Shown: positions 27,454-37,449 of the stretch, one piece after another
How the letters are laid out: every line of letters starts with the position of its first letter
Position numbering within the stretch: the stretch's first letter is position 1
Source of the DNA: Mesorhizobium jarvisii
GTDB taxonomy: Bacteria; Pseudomonadota; Alphaproteobacteria; Rhizobiales; Rhizobiaceae
NCBI RefSeq assembly: GCF_003601985.1
Contig: NZ_QZXA01000007.1
Coordinates: 124,001-188,000, forward strand
Length of the DNA stretch: 64,000 nucleotides
Direction: 5' to 3'
The notes under the pieces: model-generated
What the model was told of the DNA's origin: nothing
Seen by the model: only the letters and a program-made list of their open reading frames with translations
The model's database searches: none
Program-made: the position numbers and the translations under genes

Positions 27454-28080
27454 ATGGTGGAAGTAAGGCGAACAGCGACCGAACCGAGGCGCAAGCCCAA
27501 GCAGGAGCGCAGCCGCGAGCGCATCGACGCCATCCTGTCGACGACGATGCGGCTAATCGGCGAGAAGGGCATCGACGCCGTCACCATGAAGGAAGTCGGC
27601 GCGTTGGCAGGCGGGCCGATCGCCACCGTCTATCACTACTTTCCCAACAAGTCGGCGATCCTGGCGATGCTCTATGAGCGATTTTCAGAGGTGAGCCGTG
27701 CGCGATTGACTGATATCCTCGCCGATGTCCGCAAAGCCAAGGACGTCATCGCCGCCGCCGACCGGTTGCTCGACGACTACCTCGGCCGCGTCGCCGGAGA
27801 TCCGGCCATCCAGGACCTGCAGAACGCCATCCAGGCCGACAAGGCGCTCAAGAATCTAGACATCGCCGAAACCCGGCATCAGGCCAAGATGTTCTGCGAC
27901 CATGTCACCGCCTTGATCGAGCCGGGCAAGCATGAACAGTTCGAACGCATGGTTCTCTTGATCTTCCAGCTCGCCGGCGGTGTGGTGCGCCTGGCGCTCG
28001 CTCAGGGCGAAGCGGAAAGCCGCCAAACCGTCGAGGATTACCGGTCGATCATCCACACGCAGTTGCGGTTGTTTCTCTAA
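27454..28080 (+). CDS. TetR-family regulator
   Basis: The product is 208 aa from the ATG at 27454. The N-terminal helix-turn-helix reads RIDAILSTTMRLIGEKG and then MKEVGALAGGPIATVYHYFPNK, a standard TetR DNA-binding domain. The C-terminal ligand domain (about residues 70-208) is of the short TetR_C type. It is divergent from the MFS / lactone oxidase / PLP enzyme operon and is its likely repressor. The inducer is unknown. Confidence 0.9.
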   Translation: MVEVRRTATEPRRKPKQERSRERIDAILSTTMRLIGEKGIDAVTMKEVGALAGGPIATVYHYFPNKSAILAMLYERFSEVSRARLTDILADVRKAKDVIAAADRLLDDYLGRVAGDPAIQDLQNAIQADKALKNLDIAETRHQAKMFCDHVTALIEPGKHEQFERMVLLIFQLAGGVVRLALAQGEAESRQTVEDYRSIIHTQLRLFL

Positions 28081-28128
28081 GCCCCAATCCATGGAAAAAA
28101 TTACCGCCTTTCGAGGCTGCCGCGCGCC

Positions 28129-28157
28129 TTGACTCTCGCAGGTCGGCGGCCTATTTC
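28129..28157 (+). promoter_or_regulatory. groESL promoter
   Basis: A -35 element TTGACT (28129-28134) and a -10-like TATTTC (28152-28157) stand 17 bp apart, just upstream of the CIRCE element. Transcription would start near 28164. The CTTG of the -35 region could also suit an RpoH-type factor. Confidence 0.65.
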
Positions 28158-28166
28158 AGCCCCACG

Positions 28167-28193
28167 TTAGCACTCGCCCTTGGTGAGTGCTAA
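28167..28193. promoter_or_regulatory. CIRCE element (HrcA operator)
   Basis: A perfect inverted repeat TTAGCACTC-N9-GAGTGCTAA starts about where transcription should begin. This is the canonical CIRCE operator bound by HrcA, which represses groESL until heat stress titrates GroEL. hrcA is not in this window. Confidence 0.97.
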
Positions 28194-28256
28194 CTATATG
28201 TCCGGCTTCGCCGGACGGAGGAACTGTTCTCACCGTTCTCACTCGAGGAAGAAAAA

Positions 28257-28553
28257 ATGGCAAAGTCGAAGTTCCGCCCGCTTCATGACCGCGTGGTCGT
28301 TCGCCGGGTCGAATCCGAATCCAAGACCGCCGGCGGGATCATCATCCCGGATACGGCGAAGGAAAAGCCGCAGGAAGGCGAAATCATCGCCGTCGGCTCT
28401 GGCGCGCGCGACGAAAGCGGCAAGCTGGTCCCCCTGGACGTCAAGGCTGGCGACCGCATCCTGTTCGGCAAGTGGTCGGGCACCGAAGTCAAGCTCAATG
28501 GCGAAGACCTTCTGATCATGAAGGAATCCGACATTATGGGCATCATCGGCTGA
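28257..28553 (+). CDS. groES: Co-chaperonin GroES
   Basis: The product is 98 aa, the normal size. Family marks are FRPLHDRVVVRRVE at the start, the mobile loop ESKTAGGIIIPDTA (about residues 18-31) that contacts GroEL, and the closing ESDIMGIIG. It forms the seven-subunit lid of the GroEL folding chamber in the cytoplasm. A GAGGAAG site precedes the ATG. groEL follows after 62 bp under the same CIRCE-controlled promoter. Confidence 0.98.
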   Translation: MAKSKFRPLHDRVVVRRVESESKTAGGIIIPDTAKEKPQEGEIIAVGSGARDESGKLVPLDVKAGDRILFGKWSGTEVKLNGEDLLIMKESDIMGIIG

Positions 28554-28615
28554 TCATCGGCCTCACCGTCAACTGAATTCCGGGCTTTATCCCAAGCCCC
28601 TGCCAGGAGCTAAAA

Positions 28616-30253
<1,638 letters not shown>

Positions 30254-30271
<18 letters not shown>

Positions 30272-30348
30272 GAAGCCCATAAAGCACGCCCATGAACTAA
30301 CATTGCTCAAGCCCGCAAGCGGGCTTGAGTGGCGGCATGGATTTCTAA
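30254..30348 (+). repeat. Duplicated groEL 3' end around a perfect hairpin
   Basis: The 18 bp ending groEL (30254-30271, GGCGGCATGGATTTCTAA) recur at 30331-30348. Between the copies lies a perfect 11-bp stem with a 2-base loop (CTCAAGCCCGC-AA-GCGGGCTTGAG, 30306-30329). This looks like a short tandem duplication, or a hairpin element inserted with target duplication. The hairpin lacks a T-run. Confidence 0.85.
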
Positions 30349-30378
30349 TCCAGGCCACCTGGCTCATTATGCATACGG

Positions 30379-30406
30379 AAAGGGCGGCAGCGATGCCGCC
30401 CTTTTT
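30379..30406 (+). terminator. groESL intrinsic terminator
   Basis: An 11-bp stem (AAAGGGCGGCA/TGCCGCCCTTT) with a GCGA loop is followed by a T-run. It lies about 110 bp after the groEL stop and should end the groESL transcript. The rest of 30407-30625 holds no gene and presumably the promoter of the TadG operon. Confidence 0.88.
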
Positions 30407-30625
30407 TCATTGCTTCCTGCAACGATAGCGACCATCGAGGTCCGCACCGCTAGACGGCGCAACCCTCTCATTCTCGAGCAGTTCTCCAGAAAAATCAAAG
30501 GCTTAACTACGCTTTGACGGCGCTAGGTAAATTTGTCAGACAATATTCTTTAACACATTCGCGATTACTAAAGGGCGGGAGCACGGCGAGGTTGCTCCTG
30601 CGTGTGGCGTGTCGGGTACCCATCG

Positions 30626-32698
30626 ATGCAAATTTTCCGGCGATTTTTGCGGAACCGCGACGGCAACGTGCTGATCATCTCGGCACTGGTGATGCCGGTC
30701 CTGATCGGCATGGCCGCCCTGGTGACCGAATATGGCGCAGCACTCGTCGAGCGGGCCGATAATCAGCGAGTCGCCGACCTGTCGGCCTATGCGGGCGCCC
30801 TCGCCTATAACGTGAACAAGTCCACCTCGCAGATGACGGCCACCGCCGTCGGCGTCGCGGTGCTCAACGGCGTTCCTGCCGCCAATGTACAGGTCAACCT
30901 GGTCGCCTCCCCGAAGACGACCGGTGTCAACGCCGTTTCGGTGTCGATCAACACCTACAGGACGCTGTTCCTGGCACGCGTTCTCAACGATCGCCAGCAG
31001 TTGCAGATCTATGCCAATTCGGTGGCCGAGCTTGGCGCGCAGCCGCAAACGCCCGGATGCATGCTCGCGCTCGACGGCACACAGACCGGTCTGACGCTGA
31101 GCGGCGGCACTTCGATCTCGGCGCAGAAGTGTACCGTCTCTTCCAACAACACGGTGACCGTCCCCTGCGGCACCAGCATTTCGGCGCTCGGCGTCAACTA
31201 CAATTCCGCCGCCGCACCGAGCCAGCCGTGCAGCGGCATCACCGGCCCAGGCGGGGCGACCGCGGTGATCACCAAGAAATCCACCCCCGACCCGCTCGCC
31301 GGCAATGCCGCGGTCACGGCCGCCGTGGCCCGTATTGCAACGGTTGCCGCGCTTTCGACGACGGCCGCGCCAACAGCGCCCACCACTCCCAACGGCAACA
31401 ACATCGACTTCGGCTGGAACACAGGCCCGACCCAAGGCCAGGCGAACGCGCTCGGCTGCACCGCCAGTTGGGCATCGTCGTCGTCGACATGGACGCTGAA
31501 CTGCGGCAGCAAGACCACGGTCAACCTAGGCACCATCACCATCGGCGGCGGCATCAACCTCAACTTCGCCACAAGCGGCGCGGCAACGACGGTTTACAAT
31601 ATCGCCGGCGATCTCACGACCAGCGCCACCACCAATTTCGGGCCAGGCACCTACAACTTCGCCAAGACCCTCACCACGGCCGGAACCACCACGTTCGGGA
31701 CCGGCACCTACAATTTCGGCAAGCAGGTGACAACAGGCGGAACAACCACCTTCGGCGCCGGCAGTTTCAACTTCGCGAAGGGGCTGACAACCGGCGGCGG
31801 TGCCACCACGACATTCGGCGCCGGCACCTTCAAGATCGGCCGCAGCGACAACACCTGCAATGGCTCGGGGCAAGTCAGCATCTGCAACACCTCCACCTTG
31901 ACCTTCGGCGGACCGAGCACCTTCGAGCTCCCCGGCGGCTATACCAACACCGGAACGCTCACCTTCGGCTCGGGCACGACCAATTCCTACAAGATCGGGC
32001 CAGGCAGCAATGGCGACGCGATCACGCTCGGCGGCGGTTCGACAACGATCATGGCCGATGCGACTGGCGCCAGCAGCGTTTTCCAGGTCGTCGGCAATGT
32101 GAATGGCGGCGGCGGCGGCAGTTGCTTTGTGGTGCCGGCCGCGGCGCAGCATGACATCGCCGGCAACTTCATCGGCTCGGGCGCCATCCTGCTCGGCGCC
32201 GGTGTCTACACCGTGGATGGCTATTTCGCACTGGGCGGCAATGGCGGCGGCAGCGCCAACTGCAACGGCAGCACGATCAGCGTCAGCGGCGCCAATGTGA
32301 CGCTTGTCCTGTCGGGCAAGGCCAAATCCAGTTCGGGAAGTTGCAACGGCTATGTCTTCTGCGTGGCCGCCGGCTACAGCAACATCGTGCTCACCGCACC
32401 CCAGTCGGGAGCGACGGCGAAGCTGGCGGTGATCGGCCCCACCGGCAGTTCCAACACCGGCGGCGCGACCTTCGCCGAAGGCGGCTCCAACGCCCAGATA
32501 TCGGGCGCATTCTATTTTCCCTACGGCCCGATCATCATGAATGGCGGATCGAGCGTGCTGGGGTCGAACACCGACCCGAGCAAGTGTCTGCAGATGATCG
32601 GCTCACGCATCACGCTGTCGGGCGGCACTACGGCTGCATCGGAATGCATTGCCGCCTCGAGTGCCGGTGGCAGCAGCAAGGTGAGCCTCGTGCAATGA
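30626..32698 (+). CDS. TadG-like exported protein with beta-solenoid-like repeats
   Basis: The product is 690 aa from the ATG at 30626; a GTG at 30602 is also in frame. Residues about 1-50 form a TadG/TadE-type anchor (DGNVLIISALVMPVLIGMAALVTEYG). The rest is rich in Gly, Thr, Ser and Asn. Residues about 334-408 contain four copies of a 19-residue repeat with the pattern TTxFGxGTYNFxKxLTTxG, typical of stacked beta-strand solenoids. It should sit outside the inner membrane, anchored at its N-terminus. It heads a TadG-TadE-TadE operon with no pilin, ATPase or secretin nearby. Confidence 0.82.
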   Translation: MQIFRRFLRNRDGNVLIISALVMPVLIGMAALVTEYGAALVERADNQRVADLSAYAGALAYNVNKSTSQMTATAVGVAVLNGVPAANVQVNLVASPKTTGVNAVSVSINTYRTLFLARVLNDRQQLQIYANSVAELGAQPQTPGCMLALDGTQTGLTLSGGTSISAQKCTVSSNNTVTVPCGTSISALGVNYNSAAAPSQPCSGITGPGGATAVITKKSTPDPLAGNAAVTAAVARIATVAALSTTAAPTAPTTPNGNNIDFGWNTGPTQGQANALGCTASWASSSSTWTLNCGSKTTVNLGTITIGGGINLNFATSGAATTVYNIAGDLTTSATTNFGPGTYNFAKTLTTAGTTTFGTGTYNFGKQVTTGGTTTFGAGSFNFAKGLTTGGGATTTFGAGTFKIGRSDNTCNGSGQVSICNTSTLTFGGPSTFELPGGYTNTGTLTFGSGTTNSYKIGPGSNGDAITLGGGSTTIMADATGASSVFQVVGNVNGGGGGSCFVVPAAAQHDIAGNFIGSGAILLGAGVYTVDGYFALGGNGGGSANCNGSTISVSGANVTLVLSGKAKSSSGSCNGYVFCVAAGYSNIVLTAPQSGATAKLAVIGPTGSSNTGGATFAEGGSNAQISGAFYFPYGPIIMNGGSSVLGSNTDPSKCLQMIGSRITLSGGTTAASECIAASSAGGSSKVSLVQ

Positions 32699-33300
32699 GA
32701 CAGCAGTCACGCCCCGACCCCGGCTTGTTGGCCAGCTGGCGCTTCGCGTTCACTGACTTCCTGCGGCGCCAGAAAGCCGGCGTGTCGGCGGTCGAGTTCG
32801 CTTTGGTCAGCCCCGTGCTGCTGGTCATCCTGGCCGGAACCGTCGACATAGGCGGCTCATTGAAGGCCAAATTCGAACTGAGCTCGGCGCTTTCGGCTGG
32901 TTCGAACTATGCGCTGCTCAATGGCGACAAGGTCAATTCCACCGGCGGCGGCGCGCTGGCCGGCAACATTGCGACGGTGGTCACCAGCGGCCTGAGCGGC
33001 AATGGCGGCAGCATTCAGGTCGTCATCAACAACGGTGCGGCACTTGCCTATAACGCCACCACGTCCACGGCCACCCAGAGCGGCACGGCCGCCAATGCCG
33101 ATCTCTGCTATTGCCCAGGCAGCTCAGGGGCCGTGGCCTGGAGCACCCCGATGGCATGCGGCAGCATCTGCAGTGGCGGCGGCATTGCCGGGAAATTCGT
33201 AACGATCACGGCCAGCAAGCCCTATACGCCGCTTTTCGGCGGCTTCGGCATCGTCAGCAACGGCAACATCACCGTCAAGGCCGTGGTGCAACCGCAATGA
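32695..33300 (+). CDS. TadE-family pseudopilin-like protein
   Basis: The product is 201 aa. Its ATG overlaps the stop of the TadG-like gene (ATGA). After a basic N-terminus (FLRRQKAG) comes the TadE helix VSAVEFALVSPVLLVILAGTV with the Glu expected of class III pilin-like signals, cleaved by TadV-type peptidases. The rest is a small Gly/Ser/Ala-rich globular part with three Cys-containing turns. In Flp/Tad systems TadE-like proteins are minor pseudopilins. The next gene also overlaps by four bases. Confidence 0.82.
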   Translation: MRQQSRPDPGLLASWRFAFTDFLRRQKAGVSAVEFALVSPVLLVILAGTVDIGGSLKAKFELSSALSAGSNYALLNGDKVNSTGGGALAGNIATVVTSGLSGNGGSIQVVINNGAALAYNATTSTATQSGTAANADLCYCPGSSGAVAWSTPMACGSICSGGGIAGKFVTITASKPYTPLFGGFGIVSNGNITVKAVVQPQ

Positions 33301-33737
33301 GCCGTCGCCGATCCTTCCTGCGCGACAAATCCGGTGCCAACGCCGTTGAGTTCGCCTTGCTGTCTGTACCGTTGCTGATGGTGCTGATGGGCACGTTCGA
33401 GTTCGGCCGCATGTACTGGGCCCAGCATGTGCTGAATGAGATCGCCGCGGCAGGGGCGCGTTGCGTCGGCGTGCTGCAGAGCGGATGCACGCAGAACGGC
33501 GTCTACAACGCCGCCAGCGCCATCAGCTATATCAGCAGCAGGGCGGCAACCGACGGCATCGTGCTCAGCAACGCCAACATCGCCGTCAGCAACAACACCA
33601 CCTGCTCGGGCCTGTCCGGCTTTTCGAGCGTCCAGGTTTCCTACAACTTCACGACCGTGCTACCGGCCTTCCTGACGTCGCTGGCGAACGGCCCGAACCT
33701 CAGCGCCAGCGCCTGCTTCCCGAACCAGGGGGCTTGA
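33297..33737 (+). CDS. TadE-family pseudopilin-like protein, second copy
   Basis: The product is 146 aa. A short basic N-terminus is followed by the TadE helix GANAVEFALLSVPLLMVLMG, again with Glu after the hydrophobic turn, and by FEFGRMYWAQHVLNEIAAAGARC, which is characteristic of TadE. The C-terminal part is a short beta-rich domain with a Cys pair. It completes the three-gene operon and differs enough from its neighbour to be an old paralogue. Confidence 0.85.
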   Translation: MSRRRSFLRDKSGANAVEFALLSVPLLMVLMGTFEFGRMYWAQHVLNEIAAAGARCVGVLQSGCTQNGVYNAASAISYISSRAATDGIVLSNANIAVSNNTTCSGLSGFSSVQVSYNFTTVLPAFLTSLANGPNLSASACFPNQGA

Positions 33738-33739
33738 CT

Positions 33740-34348
33740 TCAGACACCGGCCTCCGCGCGCTGCCGTGCCTCGCCGGCAAGCACCGCGGCTTCGATCAGC
33801 GCCGCGACCTCGTCCGCCACCGCCTGTAGCGGGGCGCGGTCTCGGGTGGCGCGGGCGATCACCATCAGCCCTTCCAGCGACGATTCAACCAGCAGCGCCA
33901 GAGCGTGGGCGCGGCGTTGGGGCACTCCGGCCCTGACGAAGGCCTCACGCAACAGGCCTATCCACTGCTCGAAGGCCGCGCGGCACAAATCCGCCAGCTC
34001 CGGCACGTCGGTCGGTGAGTCCAGCACGACAGGCGCGATCGGACAGCCGAGCGAAAACTGGTTGTCTTCCAGCATGCGCCCCACCGCCTGGTAGATATGA
34101 TGGACCGCCACCGCCGGATCCCTTTCGGCCGCCAGCGCTTCGCCCAGCCTCGCCGTCACCCCGGCAACACTGTCACGCGTCACGTCGATCACCAGTTGGT
34201 CCTTGCCGCCCGGAAAATGGAAGTAGAGCGAACCGCGCGGCGCGCCGCTGGCGCTCAATATGTCGTTAAGCGAGGTGCCGTGATAGCCGCGCTGCCGCAG
34301 CAGCAGCGCGGTCGTGTCGAGTATGCGGGTGCGGGTGTCGTTCGCCAT
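33740..34348 (-). CDS. TetR-family regulator (LmrA/YxaF-like)
   Basis: The product is 202 aa. The DNA-binding helices read RILDTTALLLRQRGYHGTSLNDIL and APRGSLYFHFPGGKDQL, the GSLYFHFPGGK form typical of the LmrA/YxaF branch. The C-terminus carries the matching ligand domain (FSLGCPIAPVVLD). It is divergent from a reductase / OsmC / NTF2-like operon, across overlapping palindromes that are its likely operators. Confidence 0.92.
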   Translation of the reverse strand: MANDTRTRILDTTALLLRQRGYHGTSLNDILSASGAPRGSLYFHFPGGKDQLVIDVTRDSVAGVTARLGEALAAERDPAVAVHHIYQAVGRMLEDNQFSLGCPIAPVVLDSPTDVPELADLCRAAFEQWIGLLREAFVRAGVPQRRAHALALLVESSLEGLMVIARATRDRAPLQAVADEVAALIEAAVLAGEARQRAEAGV

Positions 34349-34403
34349 GTCAACCTCTGTCAGCAGCGATCATTATAGGCCTTGCATCGAATATGACAAT
34401 CGG

Positions 34404-34433
34404 TCTACATAATATGTAGATCAGTCTACATAT
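34404..34433. promoter_or_regulatory. Overlapping TetR operators
   Basis: Two perfect palindromes share an arm. TCTACATA-A-TATGTAGA covers 34404-34420. A 22-bp palindrome, ATATGTAGA-TCAG-TCTACATAT, covers 34412-34433 and ends 13 bp before the reductase start codon. The TAGAxxxxTCTA spacing resembles LmrA/YxaF-type sites, matching the adjacent regulator. Confidence 0.7.
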
Positions 34434-34446
34434 TGGAGGCAACACC

Positions 34447-35457
34447 ATGCGCAGCTATCGTCTTGACGGGTTGGGCGGAACCGAATGCCTGGTGATGCGC
34501 GACGAGCCAGAGCCTCGGCCGAAACCGCATGAAATCGTGGTCCGCGTCCGTGCCGCCTCGCTGAACCGCCGCGACACGATGATCCTCAACGGCACCTATC
34601 CGCTTACGCCGCGCCAGGGCATCGTCCCCCTGAGCGACGGGGCTGGTGACGTTGTCGCCATCGGCGATACCGTCACCCGCTTCGCCGTCGGTGACCGTGT
34701 CACCGGCAGCTATTTCGCCCGCTGGATCGACGGCCGTATCAACGCCGAGCTCATCGACCAGCTCGGCTGCACGCTGGACGGCATGTTGGCGGAATACGCG
34801 GTTCTCGACGAACAATGGGCGGCGCGCCTGCCCGATCATCTCGAATGGCATGAGGCGGCGACGCTGAGCTGCGCCGGCGTGACCGCCTGGAACGCGGTGA
34901 CGAGTGCCGGAATTCCCAAGCCCGGCCAATGGGTTCTGGTCATCGGTTCGGGCGGCGTCTCGCTCTTCGCACTGCAGTTCGCCAAGCTGCTCGGCTGCCG
35001 CGTCGCCGCCGTCACCTCGCGCGCAGAGAAAGCCGACAGGTTACGGGCGCTGGGCGCCGACCTTGTGATCTCGACGTCGGATATGGCCGAATGGGGCGCG
35101 GCCGTCCGTGACCAGACCGGCGGCATCGATCTCGTCGTCGAGACCGGTGGCCCGGCGACCTTCGCGCAGTCGCTGATCGCCAGCACGCTTTACGGACACA
35201 TCGTGCTGCTCACGCTGCAGGATGCGAAAGGCGGATCGATCCAAATCCCGGCGGCACTCTACCAGCGCAGCCTCGCCACCATCAGCCGCCTCTTCGTCGG
35301 CAACCGGAGCAATCTCGAAGCCATGCTGCGCGCTGTTTCGCAGCACCGCCTGCGGCCCGTCATCGACAAGGTCTTTGCCTTCACCGAGGCCCGCGATGCC
35401 TATCGCTATTTCCAGCAGGGCGACGTCTTCGGGAAGGTGGTCGTCGACGGCGCCTGA
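34447..35457 (+). CDS. Medium-chain NAD(P)-dependent dehydrogenase/quinone reductase
   Basis: The product is 336 aa. An N-terminal GroES-like domain (RAASLNRRDTMILNG, GDGAGDVV-type loop) is followed by a Rossmann domain with VLVIGSGGVSLFALQFAK (about residues 163-180). The Cys/His residues of zinc alcohol dehydrogenases are absent, so a zinc-free quinone-oxidoreductase-like enzyme is likely. It is the first gene of the TetR-controlled operon, suggesting a role in handling a reactive carbonyl or quinone. Confidence 0.9.
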   Translation: MRSYRLDGLGGTECLVMRDEPEPRPKPHEIVVRVRAASLNRRDTMILNGTYPLTPRQGIVPLSDGAGDVVAIGDTVTRFAVGDRVTGSYFARWIDGRINAELIDQLGCTLDGMLAEYAVLDEQWAARLPDHLEWHEAATLSCAGVTAWNAVTSAGIPKPGQWVLVIGSGGVSLFALQFAKLLGCRVAAVTSRAEKADRLRALGADLVISTSDMAEWGAAVRDQTGGIDLVVETGGPATFAQSLIASTLYGHIVLLTLQDAKGGSIQIPAALYQRSLATISRLFVGNRSNLEAMLRAVSQHRLRPVIDKVFAFTEARDAYRYFQQGDVFGKVVVDGA

Positions 35458-35490
35458 CCCGTCAATGTCTCAAACCTAAGGAGAACGGCA

Positions 35491-35934
35491 ATGACAATTC
35501 GCGAAGCCTCGGCGAAGTGGCAAGGGACGCTGAAAGAGGGTTCAGGCAGGGTGAGGCTCGGCAGCGGCGTCTTCGAAGGCGCCTATTCCTTCCCGTCGCG
35601 TTTCGAGAACGGTCCAGGCACCAACCCGGAAGAGCTGATCGCCGCGGCGCATGCCGGCTGCTTCTCGATGGCCCTAAGCGCCATACTGGGCACAGCCCAG
35701 CATATACCGACGAGCATCAGCACCGTCGCCAAGGTGCATCTCGGCGCAACCGCCGCGGGACCGACGATCACCCACATCGAGCTTGAGACGCAAGCCGAGA
35801 TTCCGGGTCTTGCTCCGGATGAATTCCAGAACCTCGCGGAGAGAGCGAAAACGACATGCCTTGTTTCGCGCGCCCTGGCTGGCGTGGCCTCCATCACGCT
35901 CAAGGCCGAGCTCATCGCGACCACGGCACAGTAA
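35491..35934 (+). CDS. OsmC-family peroxiredoxin
   Basis: The product is 147 aa with an AAGGAGAACGG ribosome site. It contains both conserved cysteines of OsmC proteins: one in AAHAGCFSMAL (about residue 56) and one in AKTTCLVSRAL (about residue 125). It would reduce organic hydroperoxides in the cytoplasm using a lipoyl or thiol reductant. It lies 33 bp after the reductase gene and 15 bp before the NTF2-like gene, in line with an electrophile/oxidant defence operon under TetR control. Confidence 0.94.
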   Translation: MTIREASAKWQGTLKEGSGRVRLGSGVFEGAYSFPSRFENGPGTNPEELIAAAHAGCFSMALSAILGTAQHIPTSISTVAKVHLGATAAGPTITHIELETQAEIPGLAPDEFQNLAERAKTTCLVSRALAGVASITLKAELIATTAQ

Positions 35935-35949
35935 CATCAGGAGGACGAG

Positions 35950-36333
35950 ATGAAGGACAGCATTATCACCCCCCATCCAGACGACCGCTCCGGACAGACG
36001 GCCGAGATCATACGGCGCTTCAACGATGTGTTTCAGCTGCACGACCCGTCCGCACTTCCCGAACTGATTGCCGAAGAGTGCGTCATCGAAAACACCGCGC
36101 CGGCGCCGGATGGCGCCCGTCATGCGGGACGGCAAGCCTGCGTCCAGCTGTGGTCGGCGATCGCCACCCAGCCGGACACGCGCTTCGACCTCGAGGAGAC
36201 CTTTGTCGCCGGCGACCGGGCGACCATCCGCTGGCGCTACTGGATGGCCGACGGCAACTCCGTCCGCGGCGTCAATCTGATGCGTGTAGAGGACGGACGC
36301 ATCGTCGAGGCGATGGGCTATGTGAAGGGATAG
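35950..36333 (+). CDS. SnoaL/NTF2-like protein
   Basis: The product is 127 aa with an AGGAGGACGAG site. It is a single NTF2-like cone-shaped domain: an N-terminal helix IIRRFNDVFQLHDPSALPELIAEEC, and strands ending RWRYWMADGNSVRGVNLMRVEDGRIVEAMGYVKG, typical of SnoaL-type polyketide cyclase or epoxide-hydrolase-like proteins. No catalytic assignment is possible. It is the last gene of the TetR-controlled operon. Confidence 0.87.
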   Translation: MKDSIITPHPDDRSGQTAEIIRRFNDVFQLHDPSALPELIAEECVIENTAPAPDGARHAGRQACVQLWSAIATQPDTRFDLEETFVAGDRATIRWRYWMADGNSVRGVNLMRVEDGRIVEAMGYVKG

Positions 36334-36347
36334 TTGGCCGGTCGCAG

Positions 36348-36959
36348 CTACCGATCAGCCAATGCCAGCTTGGCGCCGAGCATGACAAACGCACCGGCGA
36401 AGGTTCGCCGCATCCAGGTCAGCACCATTGGCCGCGAGGCGACATGGCTCCGGATCGAAGCGGCGAAGATGCCGTAGCCGACGAAAACCACGAAGGTCAA
36501 AAGCATGAAGACGGAGCTGAGCTCCAGCATCTTCGACAGCGCATTGGGCTCGGTGGTGCTGACGAATTGCGGCAGGAAGGCGAAGAAGAAGATCGACAGT
36601 TTCGGGTTGAGCACGTTGACGAGGATGCCGGTGGCAATCACCTTGCCGGCCGAGCGCGGCGCGACATTGTCCTCGACGCTGAGGCCGCCCTTCTCCTTCA
36701 GCGTGTTCCAGGCCATATAGAGCAAATAGGCGACGCCGAGATATTTCAGCGTCTCGAAGGCGACCGCGCTGGTGTGCAGCAGCGCCGCAAGGCCGGTGAT
36801 GGCGGCGGCCATGTGCGGGATGATGCCAAGCGTGCAGCCGAAGGCGGCAATGATCGAAGCCCGCGCACCGCGCGAAAGTCCGGCGCTCAGCGTGTAGAGA
36901 ACGCCGGTCCCGGGCGAGGCCACGACGATCAGCGACGTCAACAGAAACTCGATGCTCAC
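36348..36959 (-). CDS. LysE/RhtB-family amino-acid exporter
   Basis: The product is 203 aa from a GTG at 36959 with a GGAG site. It has six predicted helices and family cues near the N-terminus (LIVVASPGTGVLYTLSAGLSRGARA), where the G(x)3(G/S)P element of LysE/RhtB proteins lies, plus YLGVAYLLYMAW and NPKLSIFFFAFLPQFV. It should export an amino acid or homoserine lactone-like compound. It converges on the NTF2-like gene and appears to be a single-gene unit. Confidence 0.92.
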   Translation of the reverse strand: MSIEFLLTSLIVVASPGTGVLYTLSAGLSRGARASIIAAFGCTLGIIPHMAAAITGLAALLHTSAVAFETLKYLGVAYLLYMAWNTLKEKGGLSVEDNVAPRSAGKVIATGILVNVLNPKLSIFFFAFLPQFVSTTEPNALSKMLELSSVFMLLTFVVFVGYGIFAASIRSHVASRPMVLTWMRRTFAGAFVMLGAKLALADR

Positions 36960-37064
36960 GATGGTTTCTCCATGGCCTGCCCGACATGGAAGCTATCGGG
37001 TGGCGCAAGGTGAGGCAAGCGGCGGTGATTGGCGTTTCCTTGCGCCGCAAAGCGGGGGATGGAA

Positions 37065-37445
37065 CTACCCCACCGCCAGCCCGTGCGCGGCCCTTGCCAT
37101 CAGGCACTCCTCGTCGCCAGGCATGCAGGCACGGCACACATCCGGCCGCGTTTCATAGATGCCGCAAGCGGTCGACTTGCCGACTTCGCCGGTCAGGGCC
37201 GAACAGCGCACGCCCTCACAGCGCATGCCGGACAGGTCGAGGGCTACATATTTTTCAGGGATGCGGTCGAGCTGCGCATCGTCCTCGGTGGAGAAGCGCG
37301 GCCACTCGGCCGAATAGGAACAGCACGCGCCGCAGCTCTGGCAGTCGAAGAGCGGTGCGGCGTCGCGTTGTGAGGAAAGGCTTGCGGCAGCGACGAGGGC
37401 GAGCAGGCCCGGCGCGGCAGGATTGCGATCGGCGTCCCGCGGCAA
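37065..37445 (-). CDS. YkgJ-type cysteine-cluster metal-binding protein
   Basis: The product is 126 aa if read from a TTG at 37445; the true start is uncertain. It has the YkgJ (CxxCxxCC) family pattern: CQSCGACC, then MRCEGVRCSAL, ACGIYETRPDVCRAC and a trailing EECLMAR, giving about eight Cys able to bind zinc or an iron-sulphur cluster. The family's function is poorly known. It is the last gene of a four-gene operon of small proteins. Confidence 0.82.
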   Translation of the reverse strand: MPRDADRNPAAPGLLALVAAASLSSQRDAAPLFDCQSCGACCSYSAEWPRFSTEDDAQLDRIPEKYVALDLSGMRCEGVRCSALTGEVGKSTACGIYETRPDVCRACMPGDEECLMARAAHGLAVG

Positions 37446-37449
37446 GGCG

